The notes: a model not told the origin generated them from the letters alone. 64,000 bases of DNA from Splendidivirga corallicola (GCA_030442035.1 JAUJEA010000004.1:620001-684000); one strand, 5' to 3'. Shown: positions 18,918 through 28,806, counted from the first letter of the stretch. Numbers and translations: made by a program.

Positions 18918-21164
18918 ATGCCAATTTCAATGCAAGGTACCTGGTACGTCCGGGTCAAATCAAAATCTGCCAGCTTTGCTCAGCGTTATATCATCAGTGG
19001 AGCAACTTCTGGGAACGGAACCTACAATGGAGTTACCTCAACTCCTGAAGTCCTGGTGACAGGAAATGACTGGAACATCAGCATCCAGCACGATCCCGGA
19101 TCGGGATTTGTCAATTCAACTATGAAAATTAAGTTTCCCCAGGTGATTGGTGGGGAATACAAATTTGATCTTGAATCCAATGACAGTGGGGGAGATCAGG
19201 ATTTCAACGATCTGATCCTCACTTTTAGGACACCGGTCACAGATCAGGATTATATTGTTTACGGAAATGTCAGCTGTTACAAAGGATGCCTGTTCAACTT
19301 ATGCTCTCCGTTTCTTGTGCTTGACACCTGGCTTAAGTTTAAAGAAGCTTTAAAAAACAAGAGTATTTTAGAAGCTGTTCAACAATATTATCCTTCATTA
19401 GCAGATGAGGCGCTGAGAAGTATAGAACATGAACCGCCACCGGAACCGTTTCGACCTGTTGTAGTACCGCTAAGTGGTGATCGCCCTATTCCTGAAAAAG
19501 AAGAGATCATCACCATTGCCAAACCCGCAGAAATCGCTCAGAAAGGTAGTAAAAAGTCCGCTAAGAATTCGGTAGTCTACTCCTACAACGCTTTAAGGAC
19601 TGCAGAAACGAGGTTGGCGAGACAGTCAATCACCAACGCTGAAATCAGTGGAGTAAACAGAGCCATATTCAGAGAGGCTGCGAAAATTCTTGATCGTGTG
19701 AGGCTTTTCTGTGAAAAAAAACCTTTACCTCATGCATTATTAAAATTTGAAGAGTATGACCGCAGCACGGCGGAACTCTCAGGATCCCCTTACACAGGGG
19801 AAGGACCAAGAGAAAGTTTGGGAGATCTGACCACTGATTTCCTGGGAAACTACATCTTTCGTTTTAAACGTGCTACAGCCGATATATTACAGGAAGTAGA
19901 TGTTGATGTCGCTCCGGGAGAAACCGCTTCTGTTCAATCAAGACCAGATCTTATCGTCCAACTAAAGGATCAATTCGAACCTAATGTGAGTCTGTTTGAA
20001 ACAGCACCTTATTGGAATATTCCCTTTTTGAAAAGAATCAATATTTGTATTCCAAAAGAGAAATGCGGATTGATCCCCAATCCTTGCCATGGCCAGCATA
20101 TTCTTCAGGGTATTGGGAATGTTGCTTTAGCTGAAGAAAATGCCAGTGGAAACCGTGTAGGATTTAATAATTATCTAAACAATTTGGGATTAATCACTGC
20201 ATTTGACTCACTGGCCCCCTCAGTAAGGTGTGCCGCCTGGAATGGTCACCTTAAGCTTAGAGGTTGTTTAAAAAATCCCCAGATAAAATATTATACGCTG
20301 GAATACCGGAAAGTATTTGGTCCCTGGCTTCCTTTCAATCAGGAACTCCGGCTACCAAGATTCATCGGTTCATTAAAAATTTCAGCTATCGTAAACCGAA
20401 CTTTTGGCCCGGCAGCTTCTCCAATTGATGGATACCTGAATGTGGAAACAGATTCAGGCTTATGGTTGGAAGCCTTTAAAAACATAAAAGCTAATATCAA
20501 GACCAGTGCATTTGATGATGGTAGATATTTTTTCAGAATTCAAGGTTACAGAGCGAATGGCAATCAATTTCCCGGATCCGAAGAAACCATTCGGTTGTAC
20601 TTCCAAAAAAGTACTACTACCGTAAGAGTTGATCCGAATGTTTCACTTGGAGGAGCCACTTTAGGCAATTGTGCTTTATTCACTTTACCGGTCGATGGAA
20701 GCGGGAACATTATTCAAGACGCACCTATGACCATTCGATTCAAAGTTGAGCATAATCCATTGGGAGGTGCAAGCGGATTTATTAACCAATATGCACTTTC
20801 TATGTCGAAAGGAGCCACCGGTGGCTTTGCTTTAAATGTTCCTGTAGTGGATGCGAATTTTGTAGCTCCGGGACAGCTCGACACAGTAGTGAATAGAGGG
20901 CGCAGATATGTACATATTGATAACCTCAGTTGCAATACGAGTTTCAAAGGTACTGTCAACGAAGTAAGTGCTGACCCTTCAGGTTTTTACACGGTTACAG
21001 TACAGCCAGTCTCAGGCGGTTGGCTTGAATCAGATCAGAATTTCTGCGCTTTCAGTATCAATTTAGGAGGGACGCTAAGATTAACGGATGGTTCTTCAGG
21101 ATATCCTGATTTTAATGCGACCAGGGTGCTCATAGGCATAGAGAAACCTGAATTATCAACATAA
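18918..21164 (+). CDS. Unknown 748-residue protein with DUF4114-like N-terminus and transthyretin-like domain
   Basis: I do not recognise the full-length family. There is no signal peptide or membrane segment. Residues 1-105 form a beta-rich domain ending in GGDQDFNDLILTF (91-103), which resembles the calcium-binding 'D-x-D-F/Y-N-D' signature of DUF4114. A Cys-rich hinge (CYKGCLFNLC, about 120-129) and a helical Pro/Lys-rich section follow. Around 260-320 a carboxypeptidase-regulatory/transthyretin-like strand pattern appears (ALLKFEEYD ... DLTTDFLGNYIFRFKR). The rest is beta-rich with paired Cys and 'YYTLEYRKVFGPW'. The gene ends at a strong terminator, so it is its own transcription unit beside the 21440-23770 pair. 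A multidomain surface or structural protein with non-classical export, or an intracellular scaffold, would both fit. Confidence 0.6.
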   Translation: MPISMQGTWYVRVKSKSASFAQRYIISGATSGNGTYNGVTSTPEVLVTGNDWNISIQHDPGSGFVNSTMKIKFPQVIGGEYKFDLESNDSGGDQDFNDLILTFRTPVTDQDYIVYGNVSCYKGCLFNLCSPFLVLDTWLKFKEALKNKSILEAVQQYYPSLADEALRSIEHEPPPEPFRPVVVPLSGDRPIPEKEEIITIAKPAEIAQKGSKKSAKNSVVYSYNALRTAETRLARQSITNAEISGVNRAIFREAAKILDRVRLFCEKKPLPHALLKFEEYDRSTAELSGSPYTGEGPRESLGDLTTDFLGNYIFRFKRATADILQEVDVDVAPGETASVQSRPDLIVQLKDQFEPNVSLFETAPYWNIPFLKRINICIPKEKCGLIPNPCHGQHILQGIGNVALAEENASGNRVGFNNYLNNLGLITAFDSLAPSVRCAAWNGHLKLRGCLKNPQIKYYTLEYRKVFGPWLPFNQELRLPRFIGSLKISAIVNRTFGPAASPIDGYLNVETDSGLWLEAFKNIKANIKTSAFDDGRYFFRIQGYRANGNQFPGSEETIRLYFQKSTTTVRVDPNVSLGGATLGNCALFTLPVDGSGNIIQDAPMTIRFKVEHNPLGGASGFINQYALSMSKGATGGFALNVPVVDANFVAPGQLDTVVNRGRRYVHIDNLSCNTSFKGTVNEVSADPSGFYTVTVQPVSGGWLESDQNFCAFSINLGGTLRLTDGSSGYPDFNATRVLIGIEKPELST

Positions 21165-21186
21165 TTATCCTCTGTATTTTGCATCG

Positions 21187-21243
21187 ACCATCTTCTTACC
21201 CTATCGGCCAGCATTTCCGGGTAATGAAGATGGTTCTTTTTTT
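21187..21243 (+). terminator. Intrinsic terminator after the 748-residue gene
   Basis: Arm 21187-21201 pairs with 21219-21234 (15 bp with one bulged base), followed by a run of T from 21235 to 21243. It lies 23 nt after the stop codon at 21164. Confidence 0.8.
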
Positions 21244-21439
21244 GATCATCATGAATACACTTTAAACAGAATTTTATCCATTTTTTCAATTGATTATATG
21301 CAGTAAATTGAGTTATCTTGTATTACTTAACAAACAGCTAGGTCCTGACATCTTTAATAATTTTATACAATAGAATAACAGAAATAAAGAATGGCCGTTA
21401 GGTTGTTTATTTTGCCAACCGGAAAAACTACCTTTTATT

Positions 21440-21793
21440 ATGATCATTTTACCAATTAACGACACCTCAAAAGCCAGAACTTTACTGGAGGAAGCCATCA
21501 ATGATAAATTCACCATAACTATGTTAGTATTCGGTGACGGTCAGGGGGAAGATCAAATAGCCTCCAAAGCCGATGTGCGTGCCAATGCGCTTCCTTCTAC
21601 CAGGCGGGTAGTTTGGGTAAGGGATACGAGTATACTAACGAGGAATGAAAAAACAGCCTATCGAAAAGACGACAATGACATCATTGTTTGTGCGCTGGAT
21701 CTGGATGACAAACCAGCCGTACATCTTAACAGAATAAAAGCCAAGAGCTTTATTCATCTTGAAAAGGCCTTTCTTAAAGCGCAACAATCTTAA
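21440..21793 (+). CDS. Small unknown protein, first gene of a two-gene operon
   Basis: 117 residues, soluble, alpha/beta in pattern: 'MIILPINDTSKARTLLEEA', 'FTITMLVFGDGQGEDQ', 'RRVVWVRDTSIL', 'DIIVCALDLDD'. No family was recognised. No signal peptide. The next gene begins 3 nt after its stop, so the two are almost certainly co-transcribed and co-translated. Coding character is good and the reading frame is clean. It could be a cytoplasmic partner or regulator of the large exported coiled-coil protein that follows, but that is inference from position only. Confidence 0.65.
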   Translation: MIILPINDTSKARTLLEEAINDKFTITMLVFGDGQGEDQIASKADVRANALPSTRRVVWVRDTSILTRNEKTAYRKDDNDIIVCALDLDDKPAVHLNRIKAKSFIHLEKAFLKAQQS

Positions 21794-21796
21794 AAT

Positions 21797-23770
21797 ATGT
21801 CTGGTATACCACAACTATATTCCTCATTTATCAGCCTTATTTTGGGTGTTATCTTTCTTTCCAATGTAGCTTTTAGCCAGGACACCACCAATCGGGCAGG
21901 AGCCTTTGTCTTATTGAAAGAAATCGATGAAAACAATCGTGTTATCTCATTAAAAAGTCCCAGGGCAATCTATTCGGTAGACATCAACAGCTACGTGAGC
22001 GTTGATTTTGATCCTGTCCAATTGGCCCAGAACGACGATGCCATCATTTCTTCGGTAGAGAGCAAAAGACTTAGAAATCAATTGAAAGATTTGAGGGATT
22101 TTTTACAGAAATTAAATAATGAACTCGGATCAATTGTTACTGAGATAAATACCGTGAGGGAACAACTTATTGAAAGCCCGACTCCTGAATTAGAAAGTCA
22201 GTTTAGGAATGCTCTAACCGGTCATGCGAATCTTTTGTTGCAATTAATAAATTATCTTGAGCAGGTGTTTGATGATGATACTGTTACATCGGCACTTAGT
22301 GTAGGTGACCCTTATTATAACAACTTAATCTCACTTCTTGGAAATCATATTACTACTGTTGAGGAATCACTCAAGCAGGAATCACAGAGATTGATTAGCA
22401 ACGATAGTTTAATGTTAAGAGTCTGGTGTATCCATCAGTCGATAAATACTGAACCACAGGCAATTCATCTGAACAATTATGACAACCTGAAAGCCGGATC
22501 TTTTAACCTCGTGGATAAAGTGACTTTTAGCAGAACACCGGAAGAAGATGCCCATTTAAGAAATAGTATTGCATTCCACGATGATATCAAAAGGCTTATT
22601 ACCGACATTGGAGACAAGGAGAGCGAATTACGCTCTATTTTCGAGGATTTATGGAAAAACCTAAAGACAGACATTCGGGAACTAAGAGGTTTATTTGGTA
22701 CGGACGATATTAAACAATCATTGGACGATTTGAGTAGTTCAATAGCACCATTGGAGGCAACAGCCGGGCTAAACGAGGTGAAGGCAAATGTTGAAAAACT
22801 TCAGGATGATTTGAAGGGCTTGTTTGACCTGCAGGGAAGCTATGATGAATTACTAAAAACTTTATCGGAGGTGCAGGATCCTGACCCCCTTGTTTTGTTT
22901 GATCTGCTTCAAAGTGAGATCAATACCAGAAAACAACAATTCGAAAATTTAAAAGATAAGTTGAAAAGCCTTGTTTCTGGAAATCGGTTAAGCACCATCC
23001 AAACGGATATTCAAAAATTAAGGAATAACACGGATAGCCTGGAACAGACCATTCCATTAGGCATTGTTGATCAGGTCAGGGACTTTGTGGATACCAAAGC
23101 AGATGCCTGGTTGGAGCGATTTTCTAACCTTGATCAAATACTGCGAAAATATGAATCGTTGTATACTTATTTCGGGGATTTTAAGAGCATTGGGGAAAAG
23201 TTGAATATTACACAAAAATTACCGGAGGAGACATCAGGTGTACCTGAGGAGCTCATACCCAAAGAGAGTTATCAGGTAAATTTGACAGAAGCTTCGTCTA
23301 CAGCCATAGATATACCAAGAACTAACCGTAAGGAAGGAGATGTCTTTAATCTGTATGTCCAGGTAGTAAGAAAAAATCAACCCATAGAACGTTATGATTA
23401 TTCATTCAGAGTGCAGAAATATGGTTGGTATAATAAATGGGCAGGTGGTTTAAGCTTTGTATTTGGTCAATGGCAGGATAAGTCGGTTCCGGCAACCTCT
23501 ACTTCGTGGATACTTCATAACCGATCCAGACCTGGTCCGGATGGCAGTGTAAAAGGTTCAGGGATATTGGGTAATATCATTGATCTTGGTTTTGGAATTA
23601 ATTCCGTCATTATTCCAAATGGAGACAATGTTGAATTTGGACTAGGGGGTACCTTGTCCTTTTTGAAAGATATTATTCAGGTGGGTTATGGCTTCAACCT
23701 TCAACAGGAAAGCGATCGTGGATATTTCTTTGTAGGCGCCTCACTTTTTGATTTATTGAATAAGCAGTAG
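21797..23770 (+). CDS. Unknown exported coiled-coil protein with beta-barrel-like C-terminus
   Basis: 657 residues with an N-terminal signal peptide (ending about 'NVAFSQD'). A short beta-rich region (about 30-75) precedes long heptad-patterned helices (about 80-190 and 290-470; for example 'SKRLRNQLKDLRDFLQKLNNELGSIVTEINTVREQL' spread over several turns). The last 150 residues alternate as amphipathic strands rich in G, Y and F ('WAGGLSFVFGQWQ', 'IIDLGFGINSVI', 'VEFGLGGTLSFLKDIIQVGYGFNLQQ', 'YFFVGASLFDLL'), which suggests outer-membrane insertion. The layout resembles a periplasm-spanning stalk with an outer-membrane end. It follows the 117-residue gene by 3 nt. No known family was recognised; the partial gene at the right edge of the window has the same coiled-coil-plus-barrel design. 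Confidence 0.7.
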   Translation: MSGIPQLYSSFISLILGVIFLSNVAFSQDTTNRAGAFVLLKEIDENNRVISLKSPRAIYSVDINSYVSVDFDPVQLAQNDDAIISSVESKRLRNQLKDLRDFLQKLNNELGSIVTEINTVREQLIESPTPELESQFRNALTGHANLLLQLINYLEQVFDDDTVTSALSVGDPYYNNLISLLGNHITTVEESLKQESQRLISNDSLMLRVWCIHQSINTEPQAIHLNNYDNLKAGSFNLVDKVTFSRTPEEDAHLRNSIAFHDDIKRLITDIGDKESELRSIFEDLWKNLKTDIRELRGLFGTDDIKQSLDDLSSSIAPLEATAGLNEVKANVEKLQDDLKGLFDLQGSYDELLKTLSEVQDPDPLVLFDLLQSEINTRKQQFENLKDKLKSLVSGNRLSTIQTDIQKLRNNTDSLEQTIPLGIVDQVRDFVDTKADAWLERFSNLDQILRKYESLYTYFGDFKSIGEKLNITQKLPEETSGVPEELIPKESYQVNLTEASSTAIDIPRTNRKEGDVFNLYVQVVRKNQPIERYDYSFRVQKYGWYNKWAGGLSFVFGQWQDKSVPATSTSWILHNRSRPGPDGSVKGSGILGNIIDLGFGINSVIIPNGDNVEFGLGGTLSFLKDIIQVGYGFNLQQESDRGYFFVGASLFDLLNKQ

Positions 23771-23982
23771 TTTTTTTAATCAGGTTGTTCTTATTTATAT
23801 CTATCCCTTGAAATTGCATGGGTGTCTTACTTATCCATCCAATGATATCGATTTTCAAAGGAAAAAAATATTCATTTAGAATACCAAAACTCCTCTGATT
23901 TTCCTTTTATCAACTAGTGCTTGTTGAATATCATATTTATTGTGATCTTTTCGCCTTCAAACATAAACCTTAATCCTAACTT

Positions 23983-26157
23983 ATGAGAAAGCTATTTTAT
24001 CTATTCCTTGTCATCTTTACAGCCTGCTCATCACCTGGTACAGAAGACCAAAATACTTCGAGCCTTGAACAAAGAGCCAAAGGAATAACCATCATTCGAG
24101 ATAATTGGGGAGTGCCTCATATCTATGGCAAAACCGATGCTCATGCTGTTTTTGGCCTTATGTATGCACAATGTGAAGATGACTTCAATCGGGTGGAAAT
24201 GAACTACATCAATGCCATGGGCCGACTTGCAGAGGTTGAAGGCGAAGCTGAAATTTATCGCGATCTACGCATGAAACTTTTCATAGATCCGGAAGAAATG
24301 AAACAAGCCTATGAAGAGAGTCCTGATTGGTTAAAAGAATTAATGAATGCCTTTGCCGATGGTATTAATTATTATTTGGAAAACCACCCTGAAGTCAAAC
24401 CAAAACTGCTCACACATTTCGAACCCTGGATGGCACTGACTTTCAGTGAGGGCAGTATTGGAGGAGATATAGAACGTGTTTCAATCCGTGACCTGGAAAC
24501 CTTTTATGGTGGAAAGGTATCAGAAGAAATGGCAGCTGACGCTTTAATAGAGGTGGATGATGAACCAAGAGGCTCGAACGGTTTCGCCATTGCTCCCTCC
24601 AACAGTGCATCAGGCAATGCCTTGTTTTTGATCAATCCGCATACCTCTTTCTTTTTTAGGTCAGAAGTGCATATGATCAGTGAAGAAGGGCTAAATGCCT
24701 ATGGGGCAGTTACCTGGGGACAATTTTTTGTTTATCAGGGTTTTAATGAGCACTGTGGGTGGATGCATACTTCCAGTAGGGCTGATGCCATCGACGAATA
24801 CCTGGAGACGATCATAGAAAAAGATGGTGCTTATTACTATAAACACGGGAATGAGGAAAAAGAGCTCAAGACTACTGACCTGACGCTACCTTATAAGACT
24901 GATACTGGCATGGAAGAAAAAACATTTACAGTATACCACAGTCATCACGGACCGGTTATCCGTGAGGAGGATGGAAAATGGGTAAGCATTAGTTTGATGC
25001 AAGAACCTGTGAAAGCGATCACACAATCGTATCTGAGGACAAAAGCCAAAGGTCATGAAGATTTTTATAAGACTATGGAAATCAGGACCAATTCTTCCAA
25101 CAACACGGTATATGCAGATGCAGAAGGTAACATCGCATACTATCATGGTAATTTTATTCCTAAAAGAAATACACAATTCGATTGGACACAACCACTTGAT
25201 GGCAGTGATCCGGCAACAGACTGGCAGGGCTTGCATACGGTAGAAGAGATGATCACGGTTTTAAATCCTGAAAATGGCTGGATTCAAAATTGTAATTCGA
25301 CACCCTTTACCGCCGCCGGCAGTTACAGCCCAAATCCGGAAGACTATCCTTCTTATATGGCTCCGGACAGGGAGAATTTCAGAGGTATTCATGCTATCCG
25401 TGTGCTGGAGAATAAAAAAGATTTTACCATAGAGAAACTCATAGAAGCAGCTTATGATCCTTACTTAACGGGTTTCGAGGTTTTAATTCCTTCATTGCTT
25501 GAGGCATATGATCAAAAGATCAAATCCAATGGTGATCTGCAACAGTTGAGTGAACCCATGGAGATGTTAAGAAATTGGGATTTGCGTTATACTGAAGAAT
25601 CGATCCCTACTTCATTGGCTGTTTATTGGGGGCAGGAAATGTTACGCGTAGCACGAAATGCTCAAGATAGAGGAGCTGGCTCTATTTATGATTATATAGC
25701 AAAGGGAACATCTTTTGATACAAGAATAGAAGCTTTTGCCAAAGCAATACAAAGATTGGAATCGGATTTTGGTACCTGGAAAACGGCCTGGGGTGAAATC
25801 AATCGCTTTCAACGAATTACAGGTGATATAGTGCAACCCTTTGATGATGACCAACCCAGTTTGCCAGTAGCTTTTGCTTCCGGCCGTTGGGGCTCATTAG
25901 CCTCTTTTGGTGCCAGAACTTATCCAAATACAAAGAAAATGTATGGTACCAGCGGCAATAGTTTTGTTGCTGTGGTAGAATTCGGAGAAAAACTAAGAGC
26001 AGTAAGTATTGTAACCGGTGGTCAGAGTGGTGATCCACAATCTCCGCATTTCAATGATCAATCCTTAATGTATACCAAAGGAAAATTTAAAGATGTTCTA
26101 TTTTACAGGGATGATGTTGAAAAAAATTCAGAGAGGACTTATAATCCAGGAGATTGA
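23983..26157 (+). CDS. Penicillin acylase family N-terminal nucleophile hydrolase, lipoprotein
   Basis: 724 residues. The N-terminus MRKLFYLFLVIFTACSS is a lipoprotein signal with the lipid-bearing Cys at residue 15. 'ITIIRDNWGVPHIYGKTDAHAVFGLMYAQCEDDFNRVE' is the typical N-terminal block of the family. The autoprocessing site reads EPRGSNGFAIAP, making Ser198 the expected N-terminal nucleophile of the beta subunit after cleavage. 'LINPHTSFFFRSEVHMISEEGLNAYGAVTWGQFFVYQGFNEHCGWMHTSS' and a later conserved Asn region complete the fold. Known relatives hydrolyse amides such as penicillins, acyl-homoserine lactones or cyclic lipopeptides; the substrate here is unknown. It is probably anchored to the outer membrane. 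It is a single gene followed by a hairpin. Confidence 0.9.
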   Translation: MRKLFYLFLVIFTACSSPGTEDQNTSSLEQRAKGITIIRDNWGVPHIYGKTDAHAVFGLMYAQCEDDFNRVEMNYINAMGRLAEVEGEAEIYRDLRMKLFIDPEEMKQAYEESPDWLKELMNAFADGINYYLENHPEVKPKLLTHFEPWMALTFSEGSIGGDIERVSIRDLETFYGGKVSEEMAADALIEVDDEPRGSNGFAIAPSNSASGNALFLINPHTSFFFRSEVHMISEEGLNAYGAVTWGQFFVYQGFNEHCGWMHTSSRADAIDEYLETIIEKDGAYYYKHGNEEKELKTTDLTLPYKTDTGMEEKTFTVYHSHHGPVIREEDGKWVSISLMQEPVKAITQSYLRTKAKGHEDFYKTMEIRTNSSNNTVYADAEGNIAYYHGNFIPKRNTQFDWTQPLDGSDPATDWQGLHTVEEMITVLNPENGWIQNCNSTPFTAAGSYSPNPEDYPSYMAPDRENFRGIHAIRVLENKKDFTIEKLIEAAYDPYLTGFEVLIPSLLEAYDQKIKSNGDLQQLSEPMEMLRNWDLRYTEESIPTSLAVYWGQEMLRVARNAQDRGAGSIYDYIAKGTSFDTRIEAFAKAIQRLESDFGTWKTAWGEINRFQRITGDIVQPFDDDQPSLPVAFASGRWGSLASFGARTYPNTKKMYGTSGNSFVAVVEFGEKLRAVSIVTGGQSGDPQSPHFNDQSLMYTKGKFKDVLFYRDDVEKNSERTYNPGD

Positions 26158-26172
26158 TACAATAAAGGTATT

Positions 26173-26207
26173 AGGTGTCAGGTCGTCAATATGAAGGCCT
26201 GACACCT
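26173..26207 (+). terminator. Hairpin after the penicillin acylase gene
   Basis: Perfect 10-bp arms at 26173-26182 and 26198-26207 with a 15-nt loop, starting 16 nt past the stop codon. A T-rich stretch (tcatttattttaatt) follows. The arms contain the 'gtgtcagg/cctgacac' phrase also seen near 3740. It may also serve the convergent minus-strand gene ending at 26282. Confidence 0.6.
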
Positions 26208-26281
26208 TGGTCATTTATTTTAATTATAAACAACTGATAATAAATATTTTAATATCAGTTATTTAAATAAAAATATTAAGA

Positions 26282-27607
26282 TTATTTTTCTCCCAGTGCA
26301 ATCAATTTATCAATGTCATTATTGATGGAAAGTGTTAACAAAGTAGTTGCTGTACAAAATACAGGGCTTGTAATGCAATGATGCCCATTCCAACTTCCAT
26401 CGTTGTTTTGGATTTTTATTAATCTACCGGAAATATTATCATACCAGGTTTTCCAACCTTCATCTTTATTAATGATCAGGGATTCTCCTGTTTGCATATA
26501 GCTAAGGAACTCCTCACCACCATTATTGCCGAATCCCCGCATCACCTGGTCATCCTGGGCTTTGTTTTTAGATGATTCATAAATCTCATAGGCAGTGGTA
26601 TAGTCCAGTGCCTCGTCTTCGGAAAAACCTATTTCTATCAAGTTTTCGGAGGAAACTTTTGCATTCTTACCCAATTTACCTTCTGCCTTTGCTTTGCGCA
26701 TGGCTTCTTTAACCTGTCTGGCTTCTTTGGCACTGGCCCTTACCGATCCTGAAACAGAATACAGCACAATGCCGGCACCTTTGCTGGTATTGACTTTACC
26801 GGATCTTGTATCATAATTGTCCTTTTGGTATTTTCTTGAACGTTTTAAGACATCATCATCCACTTTGGCTCCATTGTACTGAGCAGATTCCAATGCATTA
26901 TTGGCCAAAGCCGATTGCAATACTCCAGCCCAACCGGATCCCTTCAAACTCCCGTCATGATCCTGAAGCTTTTGTATTTTATCAGCACAAATGTCCATAC
27001 AATTTTTTACCCTGTTCTTGAGATCACTATGGTCATCCAAGTGATCCATCATATTTGAAAAGAACTGAAGTGTCAATACAGCGTCGATGTTCTCACCAAG
27101 TTTGGACTGAATTTGGGTATTGGTCTCTGTAGTGATTTTAAGTTGATTTTTGGGCGTGGATTCAACTGCATCAATCAAATAGTGCAGGGCATTATTCAAT
27201 TGTTTTGAATAAGTGCCGGAATTCAATCTATTTCCTGTTCTCAAAAGTGCCATTCCAACCATAGCCGTTGTGGCCGGATCAGTATTAACCGCATGTGGAT
27301 CTTTTATATGTTGCATCGAATGGCTTCCGGCACCCCATCCACCATTGTTTTGTTGTGCTGTAGCGATCCAGCGTAGTCCACTTTCAATAGAATTCACTAC
27401 ATTTTGAGGAGTATTATAGATGAAGCTTGAATCAGAAGACTCTTCTCCGAATACGGTTTTAAATACACAACCTTTTGGAGTTCCACATAAAGCAATATGG
27501 TCATGATCATGTAAATCAGGCTCATTGGACCCGGTTTTAGAAAAACCAAGCAAAAGCACGCAACAGCTAATCAAGGCTGGTAAATTCAAGATTTTACAAG
27601 TTTTCAT
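26282..27607 (-). CDS. Secreted alpha/alpha-toroid (terpene cyclase/prenyltransferase-like) repeat protein
   Basis: 441 residues with a signal peptide that ends near 'FSKTGSNEP'. Near the N-terminus, 'IESGLRWIATAQQNNGGWGAGSHSMQ' and, near the C-terminus, 'KIQNNDGSWNGHHCITSPVFCTATTLLTLSI' are QW-type repeats (Q-x2-DGSW) of the squalene-cyclase/prenyltransferase alpha-barrel fold. 'KIQKLQDHDGSLKGSGWAGVLQSALANNALE' in the middle is another. The DxDD catalytic motif of cyclases is not evident, so a binding or structural role is more likely than catalysis. A Lys/Ala-rich helical insertion lies around residues 275-345. His-rich 'DLHDHDHIALCG' near the N-terminus could bind metal. It is transcribed alone; a terminator separates it from the upstream DinB-like gene. 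Confidence 0.72.
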   Translation of the reverse strand: MKTCKILNLPALISCCVLLLGFSKTGSNEPDLHDHDHIALCGTPKGCVFKTVFGEESSDSSFIYNTPQNVVNSIESGLRWIATAQQNNGGWGAGSHSMQHIKDPHAVNTDPATTAMVGMALLRTGNRLNSGTYSKQLNNALHYLIDAVESTPKNQLKITTETNTQIQSKLGENIDAVLTLQFFSNMMDHLDDHSDLKNRVKNCMDICADKIQKLQDHDGSLKGSGWAGVLQSALANNALESAQYNGAKVDDDVLKRSRKYQKDNYDTRSGKVNTSKGAGIVLYSVSGSVRASAKEARQVKEAMRKAKAEGKLGKNAKVSSENLIEIGFSEDEALDYTTAYEIYESSKNKAQDDQVMRGFGNNGGEEFLSYMQTGESLIINKDEGWKTWYDNISGRLIKIQNNDGSWNGHHCITSPVFCTATTLLTLSINNDIDKLIALGEK

Positions 27608-27745
27608 ATCAATATTTTTTGGTTTTAACTATATGCATGATGAGCATATAATTCAAATTCCATATATCGAATCAAAAAATCATGATAGACTTGGTGAAAA
27701 GGCTGGATGAGTTAGGGAACGGGATTCGGAGGAGCCTATATTGAA

Positions 27746-27774
27746 AAGACCGGCCACTAATCATGACCGGTCCT
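27746..27774 (-). terminator. Terminator of the DinB-like gene
   Basis: GACCGG (27748-27753) pairs with CCGGTC (27767-27772), extendable by one wobble and one A-T pair, with a loop of 13 nt. On the minus strand it is followed by TTTTC. It lies about 20-50 nt beyond the stop codon at 27796. Confidence 0.65.
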
Positions 27775-27795
27775 TTATGATTCTAAAGATATTAT

Positions 27796-28410
27796 TTAAG
27801 ACTTTGGAAATGACTCATGAGCCATGATCTCTTTGATCTGAGAAGTATGTCTCACACTGTGTCCGGATAAAAACAAAATAACCTGGTAAGAATCTACCAA
27901 ACCAAATGGAAACTCAAAATAATGATTTCTTAAATCATCACCTGTTGATTTTACATATTTGATATTGTCATTACGTTTCTCTTTGAATTTTTTAACAGAG
28001 CCATCAAAGGACCCAAAGTTATTTTGTGGTTTGAATTCTTCACGCGTTTTTACTTTCTGGTCTCTGTTGGTAATTAACCCTATTACCTGATCATCGCTGA
28101 ATTTCAATTCATCTCTTTTTGCCGGATCGGCTTCAGCTTTTAAAGACATTTCTACAATACCAAAAATGGCTGATTCAGAAATAGCGATATGTTCAACACA
28201 TTCCTCAATTGACCAGGTTTCATCATTTGGCTTGAATTTCAGTTGTTCTTCCGAGAGACCCTTAATGGTTTTCATTAAATCGGACTGAGATGTTTTAAGG
28301 TGATCGATAGCCTTGCTTCGCTCTTCCTTGGTTAATTCGCTTTGTGCCTGCACTCCGGCTGTTAAAAGCAGCAAAGTAAAGCAAGTGAATAATACTAAAA
28401 TTTTTTTCAT
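27796..28410 (-). CDS. Secreted DinB-superfamily protein
   Basis: 204 residues with a signal peptide (MKKILVLFTCFTLLLLTAGVQAQ). The DinB/YfiT four-helix bundle pattern is clear: 'HLKTSQSDLMKTIKGLSEEQLKFKPNDETWSIEECVEHIAISE' with the first metal-ligand His, and 'GHSVRHTSQIKEIMAH' near the C-terminus with the other His residues. Most DinB-family proteins are cytoplasmic metal-dependent thiol transferases or stress proteins; the exported form is common in Bacteroidota and has no established substrate. It is a single gene followed by its own terminator. Confidence 0.85.
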   Translation of the reverse strand: MKKILVLFTCFTLLLLTAGVQAQSELTKEERSKAIDHLKTSQSDLMKTIKGLSEEQLKFKPNDETWSIEECVEHIAISESAIFGIVEMSLKAEADPAKRDELKFSDDQVIGLITNRDQKVKTREEFKPQNNFGSFDGSVKKFKEKRNDNIKYVKSTGDDLRNHYFEFPFGLVDSYQVILFLSGHSVRHTSQIKEIMAHESFPKS

Positions 28411-28806
28411 GGCTAAGAATATTTATAGTTTGTACTCCTAAAAGACGATTGGTTCAATGGAAAATGGACATAAATAGATAGAATTTTCTATTTCGATATA
28501 ATTTCGATCTTATCCGCCAAATAATCAAGTGTTTAGGACTATTGTGTCATGTCTATGGTAAAGTTCTACATATCTTAACTTAAGCACTTCAACACCTCAA
28601 CACTTAAACACAATTCCACTTGTCTTTCCGAAAATATCTAAGATTCATCTGATTGATTTTATCCCGGGATTCCTAATACGTTTCCCTTGTGATTCAATCA
28701 CTTAAATTGCATTTATCTCTTTTTTTAATTATTATTATTAGATGTGAGTTTGCATTGTGTCGGGACCGTGTATTGGTTTAATAATTTGACCTAAATTTTA
28801 ACCGTT
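28411..28806. other. Intergenic region between divergent genes
   Basis: About 395 bp containing the word-repeat phrase 'acttcaacacctcaac' near 28587 (also at 3669). The promoter of the sdh operon must lie near its right end, where TTTG at 28749 and a TAATTTG box at 28782 are weak candidates. No gene was seen. Confidence 0.4.
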
